The notes under the pieces: model-generated
What the model saw: only the letters and a program-made list of their open reading frames with translations
Databases searched by the model: none
Told to the model about the DNA's origin: nothing
Origin: Aquificaceae bacterium
GTDB taxonomy: Bacteria > Aquificota > Aquificia > Aquificales > Aquificaceae
DNA: 9,264 bases
Direction: 5' to 3'
Assembly: GCA_015487365.1 (NCBI GenBank)
Contig: WFPT01000046.1
Span: forward strand, 1 to 9,264
Translations under genes and position numbers: made by a program
Shown here: positions 1-4,717 of the stretch, piece after piece
How the letters are laid out: every line of letters starts with the position of its first letter
Numbering within the stretch: position 1 is the first letter of the stretch

Positions 1-195
1 AAAGGTGTATAGGGTTAGAAAAACTCCAGAATAGAGGGCCACCTTCCCCCAATCCCTCTTATTAAAGTGAAGGGGTGAGGTTAAGAGCCCCTTTGCATCG
101 TAAAAATAGCCCTTTAAGTATTGTGGGGAAAACCTGTCCTGGGGGTAGGAAAGGCCTATAAATATAAAAAGGATTACCAAAAACCTTTTAGGCAT
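1..195 (-). CDS. Exported protein, probable PAP2-family phosphatase (5' part only)
   Basis: The reading frame is open from an ATG at 195-193 to the left edge, giving the first 65 residues; the 3' end lies outside. The start MPKRFLVILFIFIGLSYPQD is a short basic n-region, a hydrophobic stretch (about residues 5-16) and a polar boundary, i.e. a probable signal peptide, so the product is likely exported. Residues 30-65 contain a Y-x-D...LTSP...(R)DW...G...LY pattern (Asp33, Leu38-Pro41, Asp48-Trp49). I associate this with the N-terminal part of bacterial PAP2-type lipid/phosphomonoester phosphatases that precedes the membrane core. The catalytic motifs (KxxxxxxRP, PSGH, SRxxxxxHxxxD) would lie beyond the edge, so the family call is tentative. 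The ATG follows the stop of the upstream phosphodiesterase-like gene by 14 bp, so co-transcription is plausible. There is no clear Shine-Dalgarno; a -10-like element sits just upstream. That the frame is a real gene is much surer than its family. Confidence 0.75.
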   Translation of the reverse strand, partial: MPKRFLVILFIFIGLSYPQDRFSPQYLKGYFYDAKGLLTSPLHFNKRDWGKVALYSGVFLTLYTF

Positions 196-203
196 AAATT
201 TAA

Positions 204-212
204 ATTTTATCA
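204..212 (-). promoter_or_regulatory. Possible extended -10 promoter for the PAP2-like gene
   Basis: On the minus strand the bases read TGATAAAAT. This is a TG-n-TAAAAT extended -10 whose TGA is also the stop codon of the upstream gene. The hexamer ends 8 nt before the ATG at 195, so a transcript from here would start at or within about 2 nt of the start codon. No convincing -35 is visible. The region is AT-rich, so chance is a real alternative. Confidence 0.3.
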
Positions 213-992
213 AACCTTTTCCTTTATTTCCACAAAGTCCCCGTCCCTTAAAATTTCAACGTCTGGAAGGAGCTCCTTTAACTCCCTTTCTACCTCCTTT
301 AAGGTTGAAGGCTTTAAGTGGTATGCATAAAGCTTTATATCGTAGCGGTTTAAGTTTTCACTTATGTCCTCTAAGAGGGTTTGGGGGGTGTTGTGGAGAC
401 TGGCTTCTGCTATGTTCCTCATAAAGGAGGGAAAGGAAACATCCACTATAACCGCCTTGACCCTTTTGTTTCCGTTTACGTTCTTCCAAAGGATTTTATT
501 CTTATAGGTATCACCACTTATTACAACGGTTCCCTCCTCCGATTCTATCAGGTATCCCAGGGTAGGTATGGTGTGGTTGCTGGAAAACCCGCTAATCTTT
601 ACGTTTCCAAAGTTTAAGGTTTCCCCGGGCTCAATAGGGACGTAGTTTATGGAAAAGTCCCCCGTGTTTATAAGCCTTATGGAGCTAAACTCAGGCCATA
701 TGTCCCAGTTCATTATGTGCTTCCTTACCGCCTTTATGGTTTCGGGATGGCCGTATATGTTTAGGGGTCTTTCCCTAAACCTGAAAGTGTAGTCTATCAG
801 GAAGGGAATATCCACCACGTGGTCCAAGTGCGCGTGGGTTAAAAATATATGCTCTACCTTTAAGAGCTCCTCGTCCTCCAAGGAGTTTAATATATTCCCA
901 GCATCTATAAGTAGGTCCTCCCTTACCCTAAAACAGGTTGTCCCAAGGTTTTTATGCCTTCCCCCGTAGGCCCCTAAAACTTCCAGCCTCAT
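210..992 (-). CDS. Metallo-beta-lactamase-fold hydrolase, class II cyclic-nucleotide phosphodiesterase type
   Basis: This 260-residue soluble protein has the metal-binding motif HAHLDH (His53, His55, Asp57, His58), then His139 (SSNHT), Asp160 (ISGDT) and His224 (AYHLKP), the usual ligand set of a two-metal MBL hydrolase. The variant HxHLDH, the block at 91-101 (HIMNWDIWPEF), the S-F-P segment at 185-187 and SLHNTP (197-202) resemble class II 3',5'-cyclic-nucleotide phosphodiesterases (PDEase_II family). They resemble RNase Z or glyoxalase II less. Substrate is therefore inferred: cAMP, cGMP or another cyclic phosphodiester. The N-terminus MRLEVLGAYGG enters the first beta strand directly, so the start is good, and no ATG/GTG/TTG lies between it and an upstream in-frame stop. 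A GGGAGGG Shine-Dalgarno is present but unusually close (about 2 nt). It is the first gene of a minus-strand pair with the PAP2-like gene and diverges from the sigma-like gene. Confidence 0.85.
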   Translation of the reverse strand: MRLEVLGAYGGRHKNLGTTCFRVREDLLIDAGNILNSLEDEELLKVEHIFLTHAHLDHVVDIPFLIDYTFRFRERPLNIYGHPETIKAVRKHIMNWDIWPEFSSIRLINTGDFSINYVPIEPGETLNFGNVKISGFSSNHTIPTLGYLIESEEGTVVISGDTYKNKILWKNVNGNKRVKAVIVDVSFPSFMRNIAEASLHNTPQTLLEDISENLNRYDIKLYAYHLKPSTLKEVERELKELLPDVEILRDGDFVEIKEKV

Positions 993-1067
993 ACCCTCCC
1001 TATAAGCATATCAAAATGAAAAAAAGCCAGAAGGTGAAAATTACCCAAAAATCTTAGTCTCCGAGGC

Positions 1068-1073
1068 TAAAAT
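1068..1073 (+). promoter_or_regulatory. Possible -10 element for the sigma-like gene
   Basis: TAAAAT ends 9 nt before the ATG at 1083, within the 90-bp divergent gap. No convincing -35 or Shine-Dalgarno accompanies it; the only purine run near the start is inside the coding sequence. If used, it would give a leader of only a few nt. Confidence 0.25.
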
Positions 1074-1082
1074 TAATAGGTT

Positions 1083-1472
1083 ATGGAGGGAAACGGACGG
1101 TATAACCTTTACCACTTTAAGAGGGACTTTGTAAGGGAGGTCTTAAAAAAGTATGAGGAGGCAAAGGAAAAAAGTGTTAGCACCTTCTCCGTTTTTCCTT
1201 TAAGGGTTAGGAAGAAAAAGTGGCTGAGGGGAAGTTTAAGGAGGGGGGCAAAGTTTGAAAGGTTTATCTTAACTGTCGTAGACGTTGAAAGGGCCATAAA
1301 CTCCTTAGACGAGCCTTACAGGACGGTAATAAAAAAACAATACTTTGAGGGGGACTTAAAGACCCTAATGAGGGACCTTGACTTAAAGTCGGGTAGGGAC
1401 GCCTTTAACCTAATAAGGGGTGCTATAAACAGGTTTTATGAAAGGCTCAAAGATTTTGGGATTTATCCTTAG
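1083..1472 (+). CDS. Hypothetical protein with sigma-70 region 4-like C-terminal domain
   Basis: I do not recognise this 129-residue protein as a named family. Residues 1-60 are very basic with an Arg/Lys cluster (about 41-56). Residues 66-122 look like a helix-turn-helix of the sigma-70 region 4 type: VERAINSLDEPYRTVI at 68-83, then YFEGDLKTLMRDLDLKSGRDA, then a final amphipathic helix (about 108-123). Sigma factors share the pattern 'L.e.yR.vi...yfeg.s..eia..l......v...i..A...l', but there is no region 2, so it is not a complete sigma factor. DNA or RNA-polymerase binding is inference. An in-frame TAG lies 4-6 nt upstream of the ATG, so the frame cannot extend further. It is divergent from the MBL gene, and its last 26 bp overlap the 3' end of the Trm112-like gene on the other strand. 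Base composition resembles the surrounding genes. Alternatives: a phage-type transcription activator remnant or an unrelated helical protein. Confidence 0.7.
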   Translation: MEGNGRYNLYHFKRDFVREVLKKYEEAKEKSVSTFSVFPLRVRKKKWLRGSLRRGAKFERFILTVVDVERAINSLDEPYRTVIKKQYFEGDLKTLMRDLDLKSGRDAFNLIRGAINRFYERLKDFGIYP

Positions 1473-1611
1473 GCTCTGGCAGGAGTATAGGTATTCCCTC
1501 CTTTATGGGGTATTCCCTCTTGCAGACCTTACATATTAGTTTTTCTCCCCTTAGCTCCAAATCCCCCTTGCAGACCGGGCAGGCCAAAACCTTTAATAGC
1601 CTTTCGTCCAT
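1447..1611 (-). CDS. Trm112-family zinc-ribbon protein (UPF0434/YcaR-like)
   Basis: A 54-residue protein starting MDERLLKVLACPVCKGDLEL. It has two Cys pairs (Cys11/Cys14 and Cys27/Cys30) framing a small zinc ribbon, followed by the family hallmark Y-P-I-(x)3-G-I-P-(x)-L-L at 34-44. This matches bacterial Trm112-like/UPF0434 proteins in length and motif order. In eukaryotes and archaea Trm112 is an activating partner of several methyltransferases; the bacterial role is poorly defined, so a methyltransferase-partner function here is only by homology. Its 3' end overlaps the convergent sigma-like gene by 26 bp, and its start is 38 bp from dapF, which diverges. The only Shine-Dalgarno-like run (GGAGGG) lies about 15 nt upstream of the ATG, too far to be ideal. 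No alternative start occurs between the ATG and an upstream in-frame TAG, so the start stands. Confidence 0.88.
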   Translation of the reverse strand: MDERLLKVLACPVCKGDLELRGEKLICKVCKREYPIKEGIPILLPEPKDKSQNL

Positions 1612-1618
1612 AAAAACT

Positions 1619-1624
1619 AATTTA
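1619..1624 (-). promoter_or_regulatory. Possible -10 element for the Trm112-like gene
   Basis: On the minus strand TAAATT (4 of 6 to TATAAT) ends 7 nt before the ATG at 1611. It matches the spacing at dapF on the other strand, but the hexamer is weak and no -35 is evident. It sits inside the 38-bp divergent gap, which leaves little room for any other promoter. Confidence 0.2.
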
Positions 1625-1633
1625 GTCCCTCCG

Positions 1634-1642
1634 TGCTATACT
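1634..1642 (+). promoter_or_regulatory. Extended -10 promoter of dapF, probably giving a leaderless mRNA
   Basis: The bases TGCTATACT form a TG-n extended -10 with a 5-of-6 TATAAT match. The hexamer ends 7 nt before the dapF ATG at 1650, so the expected start of transcription is at or one base from the A of ATG. No Shine-Dalgarno lies upstream of dapF, which agrees with a leaderless message. A -35 is not obvious, as is common for extended -10 promoters. Confidence 0.5.
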
Positions 1643-1649
1643 TTTAGCT

Positions 1650-2459
1650 ATGCGGATAGAATTTTCCAAATATCAGGGCTCGGGGAATGACTTTATAATC
1701 ATCAACGACTGGGATGGAAAGTTTGAAGGCTCTTTAAAGGGCTTAGAGCTTAAAGATTTTGTCAAGAGGATTTGTGAGCGCCACAGGGGAGTAGGTGCGG
1801 ACGGACTAATAATTTTAAAGGAGCCAAGGGAGGGGGGTGACCTTAGGTGGAAGTTCTTTAACTCAGATGGCTCGGTTGCGGAAATGTGTGGAAACGGCTC
1901 AAGGTGTGCGGTAAAGTTTGCCTACGACAGGGGGTTGGTCAAGAAGGAGGAGGTAGTCCTTGAAACGGAAGTAGGTTTAATACCTACCCTTATAAAGGGT
2001 GAAAGGGTAAGGGTTCAGCTAACCGAGGCGGGAGAAGTTCAAGAAAAGGAGGTGGAAGGTTATAGAGGATACTTTACCAACACGGGTGTCCCCCACTTTG
2101 TAGTTTTTGTAGAGGAGCTGGAAAAATTTCCCGTTTTGAGCGTGGGGAGAAGGATTAGGTTTTCAAGGGAGTTTAAACCCAAGGGGAGCAACGTAAATTT
2201 TGCTCAGGTTTTGGACGAAAAGACGGTAAAGGTCAGGACCTACGAGAGGGGTGTTGAGGGGGAGACCCTCTCCTGTGGGACTGGGGCAACCGCGGTAGCA
2301 CACGTTTCCGCCCTTTTGGGTTTTACCCAATTTCCTACCTCAATAATTACCAGAGGGGGGGAGGTCCTCACCATTTACAAAAAGGGCCAATACCTTCACT
2401 TAGAAGGTAGCGTAAGGTGGGTCTTTGACGGTAAGTTGGACTTAAAAAATCTCCTTTAA
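1650..2459 (+). CDS. dapF: Diaminopimelate epimerase
   Basis: Converts LL-2,6-diaminopimelate to meso-diaminopimelate, the cytoplasmic, cofactor-free step that supplies the lysine precursor and peptidoglycan cross-linker. The 269 residues are normal family length. The start MRIEFSKYQGSGNDF carries the family's N-terminal G-x-GNDF motif (10-15). The two catalytic thiols are Cys80 (in AEMCGNGSRC) and Cys209 (in LSCGTGATA). Substrate-contact motifs are also visible: HRGVGADG at 45-52, NTGVPHF at 144-150, GSNVNF at 179-184 and YERGVEGET at 198-206. No catalytic residue is missing. The gene stands alone on the plus strand with its own likely promoter and no Shine-Dalgarno. Its 3' end overlaps that of hisH on the opposite strand by 18 bp. 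lysA, whose enzyme uses the DapF product, lies just beyond hisH on the minus strand. Confidence 0.98.
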   Translation: MRIEFSKYQGSGNDFIIINDWDGKFEGSLKGLELKDFVKRICERHRGVGADGLIILKEPREGGDLRWKFFNSDGSVAEMCGNGSRCAVKFAYDRGLVKKEEVVLETEVGLIPTLIKGERVRVQLTEAGEVQEKEVEGYRGYFTNTGVPHFVVFVEELEKFPVLSVGRRIRFSREFKPKGSNVNFAQVLDEKTVKVRTYERGVEGETLSCGTGATAVAHVSALLGFTQFPTSIITRGGEVLTIYKKGQYLHLEGSVRWVFDGKLDLKNLL

Positions 2460-3044
2460 GTTTTTTAGTAACCTCAAACCTGCCCTTTGGCTCTTTTCGG
2501 GGTGAAACTGGACCGCAAAGATGTTTCCCTTTAAGATGGAGGAGGTAAATTCTATTCCATAGTCGGTGGTGGTTAAAATTACATCCTCCTCCTTTGGCTT
2601 GCAGTAGTAGGAATGGACAAAGTAAAAGTATTCACCCTCCCTTATGCCCTTCAACACTCCCTCTTCCTTCCTCTTCCAAACTTGGTTCCAACCTATGTGG
2701 GGGACCCTTAAACGGTTGGGAAAGCGCACCACCTCACCCTTTATAAGACCAAGGCCCTCGTTAATTCCAAACTCGTAGCTCCTTTCAAAGAGGAGTTGCA
2801 TACCCAAGCATATGCCAAAGAAGGGTTTTCCCCCTTTAACGTAATCTATTACCTCTTCAAAGAGGTTTAACCTCTTTAAGTTTTTAACCGCATCGCCAAA
2901 GGCCCCAACCCCTGGTAGGACCAGAAGGCTTGCCCCCTTTACCTCCCTCCAATCCTGAGATACTTTAACCTTAAAGCCAACCTCCTCAAGGGCCTTCTTA
3001 ACGCTGAGTAGGTTTCCCATCCCGTAATCTAAGACTAAAACCAT
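2442..3044 (-). CDS. hisH: Imidazole glycerol phosphate synthase, glutamine amidotransferase subunit
   Basis: HisH hydrolyses glutamine and channels ammonia to HisF, which forms imidazole glycerol phosphate and AICAR in histidine biosynthesis (cytoplasm). This 200-residue class I glutaminase begins MVLVLDYGMGNL, the typical HisH start. The catalytic triad is complete: nucleophile Cys79 in GICLGMQLLFE, with His181 and Glu183 in FHPEKS. The oxyanion-strand PGVGAFGD (44-51) is present. The ATG lies inside the 3' end of lysA (10-bp overlap, different frame), with a weak AGGA about 9 nt upstream, so translation is probably coupled to lysA. The last five residues share DNA with the end of dapF on the plus strand. 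No other his gene, including hisF, is in the window, so its partner must be encoded elsewhere. Confidence 0.97.
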   Translation of the reverse strand: MVLVLDYGMGNLLSVKKALEEVGFKVKVSQDWREVKGASLLVLPGVGAFGDAVKNLKRLNLFEEVIDYVKGGKPFFGICLGMQLLFERSYEFGINEGLGLIKGEVVRFPNRLRVPHIGWNQVWKRKEEGVLKGIREGEYFYFVHSYYCKPKEEDVILTTTDYGIEFTSSILKGNIFAVQFHPEKSQRAGLRLLKNLKEIF

Positions 3045-4279
3045 TTTAGGAAGTCCTGGTAGGTTTCCCTCCTCCTTATGAGTTTATAATTTCCTTTGGA
3101 AAGTAAAACCTCCGCGGGCCTTGGTCTTAGGTTGTAGTTAGAGGACATGCTAAAACCGTAGGCACCCGCGGACAATATACACAGGTAATCACCCCTTTTT
3201 ACCTTTGGTAGCTTCCTTCCCTTGGCCAAAAAGTCTCCACTCTCGCATATTGGCCCTACTAAATCCCCCACTACGAACTCCTCCCCTTCCCTCAAACCTA
3301 CCACGTGGTGGTAGGAAGAGTAAAGGGAGGGTCTGAGGAGGTCGTTCATACCCGCATCCACTATCAGGAAGTTTTTACCTTCCTTTTGCTTGAAGAATTG
3401 AACCTGAGTTATTAAAATTCCAGCGTTTCCCACCACCGACCTTCCAGGCTCTAAAACTATCCGTGAGGGGAAACCCTTGAAGAACTTTTCAACCACCCTC
3501 CTGTAATCTTCTAAGCTAATCTCCTCATCCTCGGGCCTGTACTTTATCCCTAAGCCCCCTCCAAGGTCTATGTATTTAAGCTCAATTCCAAGGTTCAGGA
3601 GCTCCTCACAGAGCTTAGATATCTTGTAGAAGGCCTCCTCAAAGGGCGAAAGCTCTAAAATCTGAGAGCCTATGTGGCAGTGTATTCCAACCACCTCCAA
3701 GTTCTTTAAGGTTTTGGCCTTCTTATAGACTTCCAAGGCCCTTGAATACTCTATACCGAACTTAGAGTTCCTAATTCCGGTGGCTATGTAGGGGTGTGTC
3801 CTTGGGTCTATCTGGGGATTTACCCTTATGGAAACCCTACTCCTTTTTTTTAGGGACTTGCTCAGCTCGTCCAGTAAATACAACTCTTCCTCGGATTCTA
3901 CGTTAAACATCAGTATCCCTTCCCCTATGGCCAGTTTAATCTCTTCCTCCGTCTTCCCAACGCCCGCATATACTATCTTTTCCCCCTTAATACCCGCCTT
4001 TAAGGAAAGGTATAGCTCCCCTCCCGAAACTACGTCCGCTCCAAAACCCTCCTCCCCCAAAATCCTTAAAAGGTGAAGGTTGTAGTTACTCTTTACCGCA
4101 AAGCAAAGGAGGGCATCCTTAAAGTTTTTCTTATACTCCCTGGCCCTTTCCCTTACGTGGCTTTCACTGTATACGTAAAGGGGTGTTCCAAACTCCCTTA
4201 CGAGCTCTAAGAGATTTACCCCGTCAAAGTGAAGGATGCCATCTTTATACTCTAAGTAGGGGGAAAACTCTTTTAACAT
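3035..4279 (-). CDS. lysA: Diaminopimelate decarboxylase
   Basis: PLP-dependent decarboxylation of meso-diaminopimelate to L-lysine, the last step of the DAP pathway. The 414-residue length is typical. It is a fold-type III enzyme: TIM-barrel domain with the PLP Schiff-base lysine Lys63 (FAVKSN), HIGSQ (202-206), the glycine-rich phosphate loop GGGLG (240-244) and EPGR (277-280). The C-terminal beta domain holds the active-site CESGD (345-349), whose Cys reaches into the dimer partner's site, and GAYGFSMSSNYN (372-383). The N-terminus (FSPYLEYKDGILHFDGVNL) matches the usual family start. The ATG follows the ferredoxin stop codon by 4 bp and lacks a clear Shine-Dalgarno, suggesting translational coupling. 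The 3' end overlaps hisH by 10 bp. It is the middle gene of the ferredoxin-lysA-hisH run. Confidence 0.98.
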   Translation of the reverse strand: MLKEFSPYLEYKDGILHFDGVNLLELVREFGTPLYVYSESHVRERAREYKKNFKDALLCFAVKSNYNLHLLRILGEEGFGADVVSGGELYLSLKAGIKGEKIVYAGVGKTEEEIKLAIGEGILMFNVESEEELYLLDELSKSLKKRSRVSIRVNPQIDPRTHPYIATGIRNSKFGIEYSRALEVYKKAKTLKNLEVVGIHCHIGSQILELSPFEEAFYKISKLCEELLNLGIELKYIDLGGGLGIKYRPEDEEISLEDYRRVVEKFFKGFPSRIVLEPGRSVVGNAGILITQVQFFKQKEGKNFLIVDAGMNDLLRPSLYSSYHHVVGLREGEEFVVGDLVGPICESGDFLAKGRKLPKVKRGDYLCILSAGAYGFSMSSNYNLRPRPAEVLLSKGNYKLIRRRETYQDFLKWF

Positions 4280-4283
4280 AAAG

Positions 4284-4616
4284 TTATACCATTCCGGGAG
4301 GCTTACCCCTTGAAACCACCAACCTTTCTACCACCTTCCCCTCTTTTAGGTGGGAGTTTATTATTTCATCAACGTCCTCCAATTTAACGTTTCCGTACCA
4401 AACCCCCTCGGGATAGACTACTATGCTGGGTCCCAAGGCGCAAGGTCCCAAACACCCCGTAGGGGTAATAACAACGCTCATCATAAGTTCTGGGTCCATC
4501 TGAACCTTTTCCATAAAGGCCTGGTATATTTCCCTACTTCCCCTGTTTCCACAACTGTCCATGGGAGCTCCCGGTGGCCTCTGATTTACGCATATGAAGA
4601 CATGCCTAAATTCCAT
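4284..4616 (-). CDS. Thioredoxin-like [2Fe-2S] ferredoxin, Aquifex Fd4 type
   Basis: A 110-residue soluble electron carrier with a thioredoxin-like fold and one [2Fe-2S] cluster. Ligands are Cys9 and Cys22, then Cys55 and Cys59, the same spacing (C-x12-C ... C-x3-C) as I recall for Aquifex aeolicus ferredoxin 4. Surrounding text (RPPG, GSRE, MEKVQ, VITPTGC, EGVWYGNV, EDVDEII, GKPPGM) also matches that protein closely. The fold is homologous to the 24-kDa NuoE subunit of complex I, but this is a stand-alone carrier; its redox partners are unknown. An in-frame ATG at 4673 would add 19 residues, but it sits in the probable -35 region. The chosen ATG is 4 nt after a strong GGAGGTGA and gives the known family N-terminus. 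It is the first gene of the run with lysA and hisH, divergent from nuoN. Confidence 0.95.
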   Translation of the reverse strand: MEFRHVFICVNQRPPGAPMDSCGNRGSREIYQAFMEKVQMDPELMMSVVITPTGCLGPCALGPSIVVYPEGVWYGNVKLEDVDEIINSHLKEGKVVERLVVSRGKPPGMV

Positions 4617-4620
4617 CCTT

Positions 4621-4629
4621 TCACCTCCT
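4621..4629 (-). promoter_or_regulatory. Strong Shine-Dalgarno of the ferredoxin gene
   Basis: AGGAGGTGA on the minus strand lies 4 nt before the ATG at 4616. It is by far the best ribosome-binding site in the window, and it decides the start against the upstream ATG at 4673. Confidence 0.85.
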
Positions 4630-4645
4630 AAACCTTTTCCTAAAA

Positions 4646-4673
4646 ATTTTCCAAAAATTTTTGCACCTGTCAA
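4646..4673 (-). promoter_or_regulatory. Sigma-70-type promoter of the ferredoxin-lysA-hisH run
   Basis: Minus strand: a perfect -35 TTGACA (4673-4668), a 16-bp spacer, and a 4-of-6 -10 GAAAAT (4651-4646). Transcription would start near 4639, giving a leader of about 20 nt that includes the Shine-Dalgarno. The spacer and -10 lie in two A5T4 tracts. The perfect -35 is the strongest part of this call; the exact -10 is less certain. Confidence 0.5.
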
Positions 4674-4699
4674 GTGAGTTTCGTCATAAATCTTTGGTG

Positions 4700-4708
4700 T
4701 GGTAAAAT
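4700..4708 (+). promoter_or_regulatory. Extended -10 promoter of nuoN with a minimal leader
   Basis: TGGTAAAAT is a TG-n extended -10 (5 of 6 to TATAAT) ending 9 nt before the nuoN ATG at 4718. The predicted leader is about 0-3 nt. There is no Shine-Dalgarno in front of nuoN and no clear -35. It faces away from the ferredoxin promoter, whose -35 begins 27 bp away. Confidence 0.45.
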
Positions 4709-4717
4709 ACTTGGCCG

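Noticed and set aside
2..34. Plus-strand open frame ending at a TAG at 32-34, as the 3' end of an upstream gene
   Set aside because: Only 10 codons are visible and the minus strand carries a convincing coding sequence with a signal peptide over the same bases.
381..617. Plus-strand open frame inside the MBL gene, and similar ones at 121-330, 4350-4631, 4699-4887, 6938-7231 and 7790-8104
   Set aside because: These lie in other frames of genes with full motif support, have no ribosome-binding site or recognisable domain, and carry composition expected from antisense or shifted reading.
993..1082. Regulatory RNA or terminator in the 90-bp divergent gap
   Set aside because: No hairpin followed by a T-run and no riboswitch-like pairing could be seen; apart from the weak -10 and the MBL Shine-Dalgarno nothing stands out.
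1109..1297. Minus-strand 62-codon frame opposite the sigma-like gene, as the true gene there
   Set aside because: Its product is a low-complexity Ser/Leu/Phe-rich string, whereas the plus frame is longer and has a coherent helix-turn-helix pattern.
1490..1519. Direct repeat GGTATTCCCTC (1490-1500 and 1509-1519)
   Set aside because: Both copies code for conserved parts of the Trm112-like protein (REYP and EGIP) in different frames; an 11-bp match is a coding coincidence.
4617..4673. N-terminal extension of the ferredoxin from an ATG at 4673 (19 extra residues)
   Set aside because: The upstream ATG falls in the TTGACA -35 region, while the ATG at 4616 has a strong Shine-Dalgarno and gives the known 110-residue family form.
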